From: Candidatus Bathyarchaeota archaeon
GTDB lineage: Archaea; Thermoproteota; Bathyarchaeia; TCS64
Direction of reading: 5' to 3'
NCBI GenBank assembly: GCA_030602935.1
Contig: JAUVYU010000056.1
Location: 1 to 6,112, forward strand
Length of the DNA stretch: 6,112 nucleotides
Of the stretch, positions 1 to 5,299 are shown piece after piece. The notes beneath the pieces are model-generated. The model was not told where the DNA came from. It saw only the letters and a program-made list of their open reading frames with translations, and did not search any database. How positions within the stretch are numbered: the stretch's first letter is position 1; every line of letters starts with the position of its first letter. The translations under genes were made by a program, and so were the position numbers.

Positions 1-1346
1 ATCTCCAGGAGCTTCCTCCGGACGTACTCCGTAGCCCCCACGTCCAAGCCCCTCGTTGGTTGGGCGGCTATGATGAGCTTGGGCTCCCTGCTGAACTCCC
101 GCGCGACTACGAGCCTCTGCTGGTTGCCCCCTGAGAGGTTCCTCGCGAGGGTCTCCTTGGACGGGGTGTATATGGAGTAGTCCTCGATCAGCTTGTCTGA
201 GTAGGTGGAAGTCTTAGCTAGGTCGAGGATTCGGCCCCATGTCGTGAATTCTGTGTTCCTGTGGCTGCCGAGGATGAGGTTCTCCATCACCGAAAAGTCT
301 GATATTATACCCCTCTTGTGCCTGTCCTCGGGTACGTGGGAGATTCCGGCTCTGATCCTCTCCCCGGGGGATGATGAGGTGATATCGGAGCCTTGGAACA
401 GAATCTTCCCCGCCGTGGGCTTCCTCAGCCCCATGAGGGTTTCAATTAGCTCTGTCTGGCCGTTCCCCTCGACTCCGGCTATTCCCAGTATCTCGGAGGC
501 GCAGACCTCCAGCTCCACTCCCCGCAGGGCTTGGAGGTTTCGGTCGTCCAGCGCCTCGAGCCCCTCCACAACGAGAACGGGTTCCCCCGATTCGCAGTGG
601 TCCTTGTCGAAGGTGTATACTACCTCCCTGCCCACCATCATCTTGGCCAGTCTGCCCTGGTCGGTCTCTGAGGCGTCCACGGTGCCCACGACTCGTCCCT
701 TCTTGAGGACGGTCACCCTGTCGCAGATGGTGAGGACCTCCCGGAGCTTGTGGGAGATGAAGATGACGGTCTTCCCCTCCTCCCTCAGGGCCCTGATGGC
801 CTTGAAGAGCTCGTCGACCTCCTGGGGGGTGAGGACGGCGGTGGGCTCGTCGAGTATGAGTACGTCGGCCCCCCTGTAGAGTGCCTTGAGTATCTCCACC
901 CTCTGCTGGACCCCCACCGAGAGGGTGTGGACGGGGGCGTCCAGGTCCACGTCGAGGCGATACTTGTCACAGAACTCGCCTACGTCTCTCTGCATCTTCT
1001 CGGTGTCGAGGAGGACGCCGTTCTTGACCGGCTCCATTCCCAGGATAATGTTCTCTGCGACCGTGAGGCTTGGGACGAGCATGAAGTGCTGGTGGACCAT
1101 CCCGATTCCGAGCCGCATCGCAGTGGAGGAGCTGTCCACCTCGACCTCTACCCCGTCGATGGCTATCTCCCCCTCGTCGAGCCTGTAGAGCCCGTACAGG
1201 AGACTCATGAGCACCGTCTTCCCGGCGCCATTCTCCCCGAGTAGGCCGTGTATCTCCCCCTTATCAGCCGAGAAGTCGACGTGGTCGTTTGCGACTACTC
1301 CGGGGAATGTCTTGGTGACTCCTCTCATGTCGACTGCTGAGCTCAT
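1..1346 (-). CDS. ABC transporter ATP-binding protein, BMP/nucleoside importer type (YufO/NupO-like), partial
   Basis: Cytoplasmic ATPase subunit that would power uptake of nucleosides (or simple sugars) delivered by the neighbouring binding protein. The frame is open from ATG 1346 to the left edge, giving 448 residues; the family is about 500, so the C-terminus is missing. Two fused ATPase domains are visible. Domain 1 has Walker A GENGAGKT (37-44), Q-loop region MVHQH (83-87), signature LSVGVQQR (142-149), Walker B VLILDEPT (162-169) and H-loop H199. Domain 2 starts near residue 255. It has the degenerate P-loop GVEGNGQ (291-297) lacking Gly-Lys, signature LSGGNQQR (404-411) and a Walker B ending in AAQPTRGLD (427-435) in place of LDEP. 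This asymmetry is normal for RbsA/YufO-type ATPases. The domain 1 P-loop reads GKTV rather than the usual GKST/GKTT. ATG 1328 (Met7) is an alternative start. The start lies 51 bp after the binding-protein stop; permease genes should follow. The family call is firm; the substrate is inferred from the BMP partner. Confidence 0.95.
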   Translation of the reverse strand, partial: MSSAVDMRGVTKTFPGVVANDHVDFSADKGEIHGLLGENGAGKTVLMSLLYGLYRLDEGEIAIDGVEVEVDSSSTAMRLGIGMVHQHFMLVPSLTVAENIILGMEPVKNGVLLDTEKMQRDVGEFCDKYRLDVDLDAPVHTLSVGVQQRVEILKALYRGADVLILDEPTAVLTPQEVDELFKAIRALREEGKTVIFISHKLREVLTICDRVTVLKKGRVVGTVDASETDQGRLAKMMVGREVVYTFDKDHCESGEPVLVVEGLEALDDRNLQALRGVELEVCASEILGIAGVEGNGQTELIETLMGLRKPTAGKILFQGSDITSSSPGERIRAGISHVPEDRHKRGIISDFSVMENLILGSHRNTEFTTWGRILDLAKTSTYSDKLIEDYSIYTPSKETLARNLSGGNQQRLVVAREFSREPKLIIAAQPTRGLDVGATEYVRRKLLE

Positions 1347-1354
1347 GTGGATGC

Positions 1355-1360
1355 AAAAAA
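1355..1360 (-). terminator. T6 run after the binding-protein gene
   Basis: On the minus strand a pyrimidine-rich stretch, CACCTCTCC, leads into six T residues about 38-43 nt after the TAG of the binding-protein gene. Archaeal RNA polymerase can terminate at T-runs without a hairpin. The run could therefore reduce read-through into the ATPase gene and leave the binding protein more abundant. This is inferred from base composition only. Confidence 0.3.
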
Positions 1361-1376
1361 GGAGAGGTGATTTTGG

Positions 1377-1382
1377 TATAAA
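1377..1382 (-). promoter_or_regulatory. Possible TATA box for the ATPase gene
   Basis: The minus strand reads TTTATA within CTTTATACC, centred about 33 nt upstream of ATG 1346. With the usual archaeal spacing of about 26 nt, transcription would start near 1353 and give a leader of about 7 nt. No Shine-Dalgarno sequence precedes this ATG, which fits a nearly leaderless mRNA. The TATAAA is also readable on the plus strand, but no plus-strand gene follows it. Confidence 0.4.
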
Positions 1383-1397
1383 GGATTAGTCGTAGCC

Positions 1398-2624
1398 CTA
1401 CGGTACTAAGATGTCCCCTGAGAGTATTCCGTCTCTGGCTTCTTTCACCTTGGCGAGGACGTCAGCGGGAAGCGGGTCGTGTTCGAAGCCGAAGAGCTCC
1501 TCCCACATGGCTTCCTCCTCGGGTAGCCTGCACATGCCTATCCAGCCCTCTGCGATGCCACCGCTGTAAAAGCCGCCCTGGAACTTATCCACGAGCGCGT
1601 CGAGTATGATCTCGAAGAGCGCCAGGTCAACCCTCTTGGTCATGCTGGCGACTACCTCATCGTAGAGATAACACTGGCACAGGTCGACTCCATACGCGTT
1701 GACGCCTGCGTCATGGGCCGCCTCAAGGGCTCCCAAGCCGCTCCCGCCAGCTACCTGGTAGACGCTGTCGATCCCTAGCTCTATCTGCGCTGTCGTAAGC
1801 TCCTTAGCAGCGACTGGGTCACCAAAGCTTCCAACATAAGCTGCCGGGGCGACGGTCACCGCTGGATTCGCCCAGATGGCGCCTGCCTTGTAGCCATTGT
1901 AGAAGTCCAGGATAAGGGGGTCTTCCATGCCCCCTATGAAGCCGATGGTTCCTGTCTCGGACATCATGCCTGCGACGACGCCGACGAGGTAGGAACCCTC
2001 GTTGGCCCTGAAAGTGAGCGAAGCGACGTTAGGATTGCCGACGACCATGTCGATGAGGACGAAGTTCTGGTCTGGAAACTCTTCCGCCACTATGGCTAAG
2101 CCCTCAGCCTGGTCATATCCGATGCAGATGATGAGCATGTACTCCCCGGACATCGCGAAGTCCCTCTGGTAACCCTCGTACTCAGAGATGGCTGTGGTCT
2201 CGACGTAGTCGAAGTCGACGCCGAGTTCATCCTTGGCCTTTTGGCAGCCGGCGTAGGATATGTCGTTGAACGACTTGTCGCCGAGGCCTCCCGTGGCGAG
2301 CACGAGGCCCACCTTCTTGGGTGCCTTCAGGGCGTCAAGCTCGGACTCTGCCGCTTCAAGAGCAGCCTCCGCAGATGCAAGATCAGACTCTGCTGCTGCA
2401 ATATCAGTCTGTGCTGCCGCCAGATCAGCTGCAGCATCAGCTATAGCCGCGTCAAGATCAGCCTGTGCTGCCGCCACATCGTCTAGAGCCGCGTTGTAAA
2501 GGGCCCTGCTGACCAAATCCTCGGTCGAGACCGGGTTCATGGTCGGATAGATGACCCATCCCACGGCCACGCCGATGATGAGTGCTACTACTATTCCTCC
2601 GTAGAGTGTGTTTTTATTTGACAT
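1398..2624 (-). CDS. BMP/PnrA-family nucleoside-binding protein with N-terminal membrane anchor and coiled-coil stalk
   Basis: Extracytoplasmic substrate-binding protein (408 residues) of a BMP-type ABC importer; characterised PnrA/YufN relatives bind nucleosides. Domains in order: an uncleaved-looking hydrophobic segment (about 9-26) after a short Lys-containing N-terminus; a linker; an Ala-rich coiled coil (about 45-99); and the two-lobed BMP domain (about 103 to the C-terminus). Family motifs are GDKSFND (115-121), LTFRANEGSYLVG (203-215), GFIGGMEDP (228-236), AGGSGLGALEAA (292-303) and GVDLCQ (312-317). The start is ATG 2624, preceded by TGAGGT at 6-nt spacing. There is no lipobox Cys near the N-terminus, so it appears held by the transmembrane segment rather than by lipid. 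It is upstream of its ATPase gene and divergent from a nucleoside-kinase-like gene. In the hinge region, the Asp usual in GVDxDQ of relatives is Cys316. Purine nucleosides are the likeliest ligand class, but this is inferred from family membership. Confidence 0.93.
   Translation of the reverse strand: MSNKNTLYGGIVVALIIGVAVGWVIYPTMNPVSTEDLVSRALYNAALDDVAAAQADLDAAIADAAADLAAAQTDIAAAESDLASAEAALEAAESELDALKAPKKVGLVLATGGLGDKSFNDISYAGCQKAKDELGVDFDYVETTAISEYEGYQRDFAMSGEYMLIICIGYDQAEGLAIVAEEFPDQNFVLIDMVVGNPNVASLTFRANEGSYLVGVVAGMMSETGTIGFIGGMEDPLILDFYNGYKAGAIWANPAVTVAPAAYVGSFGDPVAAKELTTAQIELGIDSVYQVAGGSGLGALEAAHDAGVNAYGVDLCQCYLYDEVVASMTKRVDLALFEIILDALVDKFQGGFYSGGIAEGWIGMCRLPEEEAMWEELFGFEHDPLPADVLAKVKEARDGILSGDILVP
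2328..2492 (-). other. Segment encoding the Ala-rich heptad coiled coil of the binding protein
   Basis: Residues 45-99 of the binding protein follow a heptad: positions 47, 54, 61, 68, 75, 82, 89 and 96 are Leu, Gln, Ile, Leu, Ile, Leu, Leu, Leu. The intervening positions are mostly Ala with Asp, Glu, Ser and Gln. Eight turns with no Pro or Gly make a long helix, probably a trimeric or dimeric stalk or a rigid spacer that lifts the ligand-binding domain off the membrane. Its oligomeric state cannot be read from sequence. Confidence 0.85.
2399..2480 (-). repeat. Near-identical 28-bp direct repeat, 54-bp offset, inside the coiled-coil coding region
   Basis: Plus-strand positions 2399-2426 and 2453-2480 match at 25 of 28 bases. 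The offset is 54 bp, exactly 18 codons. On the coding strand the copies encode DVAAAQADL and DLAAAQTDI. Further shorter CAG/GCTGC-rich similarity lies between 2378 and 2440. The match extends to synonymous positions, which suggests recent in-frame duplication or slippage rather than protein-level convergence alone. Confidence 0.7.
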
Positions 2625-2630
2625 GAGTAT

Positions 2631-2636
2631 ACCTCA
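2631..2636 (-). promoter_or_regulatory. Ribosome binding site of the binding-protein gene
   Basis: TGAGGT on the minus strand, six nucleotides upstream of ATG 2624, is complementary to the archaeal 16S 3' end. It fixes the start of the membrane-anchored form and argues against a shorter product starting after the transmembrane segment. Confidence 0.65.
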
Positions 2637-2663
2637 AGCGGAATCTATCTCTCTTAGTTCTAG

Positions 2664-2670
2664 TTAAAAG
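2664..2670 (-). promoter_or_regulatory. Possible TATA box for the binding-protein gene
   Basis: The minus strand reads CTTTTAA with an A/T-rich AAATT stretch just upstream that could serve as a BRE-like element. It is centred about 43 nt upstream of ATG 2624. Standard spacing places the transcription start near 2641, giving a leader of about 17 nt that contains the TGAGGT ribosome binding site. Confidence 0.45.
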
Positions 2671-2728
2671 AATTTGCTCAAAAGAGGTCCAAACCCCCTA
2701 TATTTCCCATGTTTATCGAGCAGCAGTT

Positions 2729-2736
2729 CTAAATAT
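2729..2736 (+). promoter_or_regulatory. Possible TATA box for the kinase gene
   Basis: CTAAATAT on the plus strand is centred near 2733. Transcription would begin near 2759, about 9 nt before ATG 2768, and downstream of the alternative GTG 2741. A second AT-rich stretch, CTATATTT (about 2699-2706), could serve a longer transcript. The motif AGTTCTA overlaps this box (2725-2731) and also occurs at 2656-2662 near the divergent promoter. Confidence 0.4.
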
Positions 2737-2767
2737 CCACGTGCATAGAGTCGTTCGAGTGTCGGCT

Positions 2768-3388
2768 ATGCCTGGAGTGATAGTGGCCTTTGAGGGGCTG
2801 CCGGGATGCGGGAAGTCATCGATAGCCAAGGAGGTCGCAGGAGAATTCGAGGACTGCGTCATCATACCCGAGGTCAGCGAGACGGCTGCCTCGAAGGGCT
2901 TCGAGGTGGCAGACAGGGCCTCCATCGGGACGGAGGCGTGGTTCCTAACCCAGTACTACACGAGGGACGTCGAGGCGAAGAGGCTCAAGGCCGAGGGGAA
3001 GCTCGTCATCGAGGACAGGAACTACGCCAGCAGCCTAGCGTTCGGCTACGCCAACTTCGTGACCAGCAGCAACGTCAGCTTCTTCATGCACTTCCCCAGC
3101 TACATCGTGAACAAGGCGGTGGGGACCCTTGTGAGGCCTGACGCCTACGTCTTCTTCAGGATCCCCGTGGAGGTGTCGGTGGAGAGGCAGGGCTCCAGGG
3201 ATGAGCTCACCGAGGAGCTGAGGACGGGAAGCGTCTCGGTCCTGAGGGAGTGTGAGAGGTTCTACAGGGCGTTCTTCGCTGTGCTGGAGCCGGAGGTCCC
3301 CCTCTACGAGGTCGACGCCACCCGGTCGAAGGATGTTGTCCTCGGGGAAGTGCGAGACATCCTAAACAAGATTGTCAAGGGAATATGA
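2768..3388 (+). CDS. Thymidylate-kinase-like P-loop nucleoside/nucleotide kinase
   Basis: Predicted cytoplasmic kinase of 206 residues that would phosphorylate a (deoxy)nucleoside or nucleoside monophosphate using ATP. Visible elements are beta1 with Walker A GLPGCGKSS (10-18), the EDR motif (82-84, with the DR of the thymidylate/deoxynucleoside kinase group) followed by NYASSLAFGYA, an aromatic/basic helix WFLTQYYTRD (58-67) where these enzymes contact the nucleobase, the strand VFFRIPVEVSVER, and a LID-like Arg-rich stretch RQGSRDELTEELR. Thymidylate kinases read DRY; here Asn follows Arg. Length fits the family (200-215). ATG 2768 is preferred because the P-loop then sits at the usual distance and a TATA box lies about 35 nt upstream. 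GTG 2741 would add nine residues. The gene is divergent from the nucleoside importer, so a salvage role is inferred. The TGA overlaps the 3' end of the opposing gene. Substrate is unproven. Confidence 0.85.
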   Translation: MPGVIVAFEGLPGCGKSSIAKEVAGEFEDCVIIPEVSETAASKGFEVADRASIGTEAWFLTQYYTRDVEAKRLKAEGKLVIEDRNYASSLAFGYANFVTSSNVSFFMHFPSYIVNKAVGTLVRPDAYVFFRIPVEVSVERQGSRDELTEELRTGSVSVLRECERFYRAFFAVLEPEVPLYEVDATRSKDVVLGEVRDILNKIVKGI

Positions 3389-4412
3389 GAGTGGGATCTT
3401 CTCCCTTTCTCCCGTAGATTCTCTTGAAGACTCTACATATGGCCAGGGAAACCCACTGCCTGCCCTCCCTTGCCCTCTCGGTGTCGATCTTCTTCGCGTT
3501 CCTCCTGTAGCTGTTCTCCCACAGACCGTCGTCGCTCTGATGCTCTACGAACCAGTTCAGTGCCTCAGCCACCTTCGCATGTTCCGACGTGAAGCCCATC
3601 AGCGACAGCGAGTCGAGGGCCATCAGCAGGTTGTTCCACCAGAAGGGGTACTGGAAACTGACCCAGTTGTCCGCCGCCTTGTACGTGTTGTAGACGTTGG
3701 GCTTGAAGAAACGTGTGGCGAGTAGTTCCCCCGCCCTCCTCGCCTCCTCTGAGTGCCTGTACTCCGGGTGGCATGCGAAGGCTCTCAGCGTCATCCCGGT
3801 GACCAGGTTGCCCGAGGTTTTGGTCCTGTCGAAGGGGATCACTGGTGCGGAGGTGGTGGATAGTTCCGCCATCTCATCCCAGCTGAGGCCTTCAGCCAGC
3901 AATGGGTGAGCCCACCCGCCGTCGTCCATCTGGACGGACAGCATCCACTCAAGACATCGTTTCACCCTTGAGTCGTCTTGGTAACCCGCCTTGATGAGGT
4001 ACTCCAGGAAGACGCCGTCGTAGTGGGGGTGATACTGGCTCGCGTAGGCGCCTCGGATGTCGCCCTCCTCGGTCTGGCAGGAGAGGACGTACTCAGCTCC
4101 CCTCTCGATCGCCGGGTGGGACCTGTCGAAGCCGTACTTGCCAACGAGGAGCCTGAGACGCTTGAACGTCTCCAGAAGCCTGTAGTTGACATCCGGATAC
4201 CTCTCCGGGTTCTTCCCAGGGTAGACCCAGGAGCCGTCACCCTGCTGCCTCCTAAGCAGCTTCCTCGGTTCGGGGAGATCCCAGAGGGAGCTGACGGGCC
4301 CTACATCCTCGTCAAGTAGATCACGACTCGTGAAGTACCGCACTGTCTCATACTTCGAAGCCAGCAAAGGCTCCAAAGGATCTAATCTCAGCCTGCTCCT
4401 CCATAAAGACAA
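3375..4412 (-). CDS. Squalene cyclase/prenyltransferase-repeat (alpha/alpha toroid) protein of unknown function
   Basis: A 345-residue, apparently soluble helical protein. QW-like repeats typical of terpenoid cyclase/prenyltransferase toroids are visible: QQGDGSW (56-62), a degenerate CQTEEGDIRGAY (112-123), QMDDGGW (161-167) and QSDDGLW (292-298). Helices between them carry LLETF, VFLEYL and LLMALDSL-type patterns, and WVSFQYPFWW (250-259) lies before the last repeat. It lacks the DxDD acid motif of class II terpene cyclases, and I see no clear zinc-ligand set of protein prenyltransferase beta subunits. An activity should therefore not be assigned. The start is TTG 4412: the frame is stopped by TAG at 4427-4425, and the ATG at 4404 is out of frame. 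Start support is moderate, with a GTAGGGAG stretch upstream. It follows comB by 43 bp on the same strand, and its end overlaps the kinase gene by 14 bp. Confidence 0.85.
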   Translation of the reverse strand: MSLWRSRLRLDPLEPLLASKYETVRYFTSRDLLDEDVGPVSSLWDLPEPRKLLRRQQGDGSWVYPGKNPERYPDVNYRLLETFKRLRLLVGKYGFDRSHPAIERGAEYVLSCQTEEGDIRGAYASQYHPHYDGVFLEYLIKAGYQDDSRVKRCLEWMLSVQMDDGGWAHPLLAEGLSWDEMAELSTTSAPVIPFDRTKTSGNLVTGMTLRAFACHPEYRHSEEARRAGELLATRFFKPNVYNTYKAADNWVSFQYPFWWNNLLMALDSLSLMGFTSEHAKVAEALNWFVEHQSDDGLWENSYRRNAKKIDTERAREGRQWVSLAICRVFKRIYGRKGEDPTLIFP

Positions 4413-4447
4413 GGCGTGGTCTCCCTACCTGAAAAGCTCAAACCCTA

Positions 4448-4454
4448 CTAAAAG
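4448..4454 (-). promoter_or_regulatory. Possible TATA box for the toroid-protein gene
   Basis: CTTTTAG on the minus strand, just after the comB stop, is centred about 39 nt upstream of TTG 4412. It would give a leader of about 12 nt. The gene may therefore be transcribed separately from comB, although co-transcription across the 43-bp gap is equally possible. Confidence 0.35.
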
Positions 4455-4455
4455 C

Positions 4456-5142
4456 CTAGGGTATCAGGGTAACGAAAGGCTGCTCTTTTCGGCCTTCCAC
4501 CTTCAGGACGAAGTCGAACCTGTTCAGATCCATGGCGGCGTGGAAGTCCCCCTCATGGAACTGGGACTTGCTGGGATCAAAGAATTTCTCCCCCTGCGGG
4601 TCCGCCCTGATCCTACCCCGCATCTCACTAAAGTTAGGGTGCAAGCCCTTGAGGCGGCCTTCGAGGTACGCCGCGCAGAACTCGTCCTCGATGGCGGGGG
4701 AGTGCCCGTTCCAGCCCATGGCTACGAGGGAGACGACGTCCGGGTCGACCCCCTTGATGTAGTCCACGATGGCTCCGGCCATGACGAAGCTTCCCAGGAT
4801 GATCTCGTCTGCGCCAACGGCGTTCACAATCCCCCGGGTCCCGGAGCCCGTGGTCTGGATCAGGGTCCTACCCGTGAAGTCGACGTCCCTGATCTCGTGG
4901 GGGGAGTTGCCGTAGTCGAAGCCCTCGACCTTGATGCCCTCCCTCTCCCCCATGAGGAGCCAGTCGGGGTGGAGCCGCCGGAGCTCCCGGGCCTCCTCGA
5001 CGGTGAGCACGGGATGGATAGTCTCCGCTCCGTTCGCCATGACGAAGGCGTCGGTGGTGAAGGCCCTGAAGACGTCTATGATCACCGTCAACCCCCTGGC
5101 CTCCCGGGCGCCTTCAACTAGGCTGATCCGTCTAACCTTCAA
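4456..5142 (-). CDS. comB: 2-phosphosulfolactate phosphatase (ComB family)
   Basis: Mg-dependent phosphatase that converts 2-phospho-3-sulfolactate to 3-sulfolactate, the second step of the phosphoenolpyruvate/sulfite route to coenzyme M and sulfolactate. With TTG 5142 as start the product is 228 residues, close to the family's usual 230-240. Family motifs are VIIDVFRAFTT (20-30), GEREGIKVEGFDYGNSP in the middle, TTGSGTRG where relatives have TTNGTR, and EDEFCAAYLEGRLKG near the C-terminal third. No signal peptide is seen. The start is uncertain: TTG 5142 places the first strand at the usual distance, and a TATA box lies about 39 nt upstream. ATG 5202 would add 20 residues and overlap that promoter; TTG 5313 would add 57 residues of non-family-like sequence. 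No ComA or ComC homologue is in the window, so whether the product is coenzyme M or only sulfolactate cannot be told. Confidence 0.9.
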   Translation of the reverse strand: MKVRRISLVEGAREARGLTVIIDVFRAFTTDAFVMANGAETIHPVLTVEEARELRRLHPDWLLMGEREGIKVEGFDYGNSPHEIRDVDFTGRTLIQTTGSGTRGIVNAVGADEIILGSFVMAGAIVDYIKGVDPDVVSLVAMGWNGHSPAIEDEFCAAYLEGRLKGLHPNFSEMRGRIRADPQGEKFFDPSKSQFHEGDFHAAMDLNRFDFVLKVEGRKEQPFVTLIP

Positions 5143-5177
5143 AGCGGTCCCTTTGCGCGACAAGGTTTCATGCAGCC

Positions 5178-5184
5178 TATAATA
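5178..5184 (-). promoter_or_regulatory. Possible TATA box for comB
   Basis: TATTATA on the minus strand is centred near 5181. Standard spacing puts the transcription start near 5155, 13 nt before TTG 5142, with the weak purine stretch AAAGGGA in the leader. The box overlaps the last three bases of one arm of a 9-bp inverted repeat (5182-5190), so a protein bound there could block TBP. Confidence 0.45.
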
Positions 5185-5279
5185 GTTCGTATGGTGAACC
5201 ATGCTTCTCAGGAATTGAAAGAGGAAGCGACCGAGGCCTCTGTAGGTGATGGATACACCTCCGTTTACTGACGAACTAT
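5182..5279. repeat. Inverted repeat enclosing three small hairpins, upstream of comB
   Basis: ATAGTTCGT at 5182-5190 is the exact reverse complement of ACGAACTAT at 5271-5279. Between the arms lie three short potential hairpins: 5191-5202 (ATGG/CCAT), 5220-5241 (AGAGG/CCTCT) and 5244-5260 (AGGTG/CACCT, 7-nt loop). Read as RNA this is a cloverleaf-like four-way fold of 98 nt, but it has no tRNA consensus. Stems are short, and a 9-bp inverted repeat at this distance is expected by chance about once or twice in 6 kb. Function is unknown. Confidence 0.35.
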
Positions 5280-5299
5280 GAGAACTCCTTGGATGCGGG

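Noticed and set aside
205..1244. Two long plus-strand open frames (205-879 and 750-1244)
   Set aside because: Both are shadows of the minus-strand ATPase, whose motifs run continuously through the whole stretch; the translations are low-complexity Ser/Pro/Arg- or Glu/Val-rich.
1361..1370. GGAGAGGTGA, a Shine-Dalgarno-like string on the plus strand
   Set aside because: No plus-strand start codon with a credible coding frame follows; the genes on both sides are on the minus strand.
2241..2499. Plus-strand frames opposite the coiled coil, one Cys-rich
   Set aside because: The apparent repetitive Cys/Arg/Ser pattern is the antisense reading of the Ala/Asp/Leu heptad repeats of the binding protein.
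2741..2767. GTG start extending the kinase by nine residues
   Set aside because: It would fall upstream of the likely transcription start near 2759, and the extension lengthens the segment before the P-loop beyond family norm. It remains possible if the upstream TATA at about 2702 is used.
3372..4319. Plus-strand frames (3372-3725 and 3978-4319) opposite the toroid gene
   Set aside because: They lack recognisable motifs or start signals, while the minus strand shows QW repeats across the same interval.
4330..5121. 263-codon plus-strand open frame opposite comB
   Set aside because: It lies antisense to a clearly recognised ComB protein, its translation has no family motifs and is Pro/Asp/Val-skewed, and GC-rich codon use commonly keeps such antisense frames open.
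5182..5279. tRNA gene suggested by the cloverleaf-like fold
   Set aside because: Arm lengths, a 9-bp closing stem, a 4-bp arm with a tetraloop and lack of the D-loop and T-loop consensus do not fit any tRNA.
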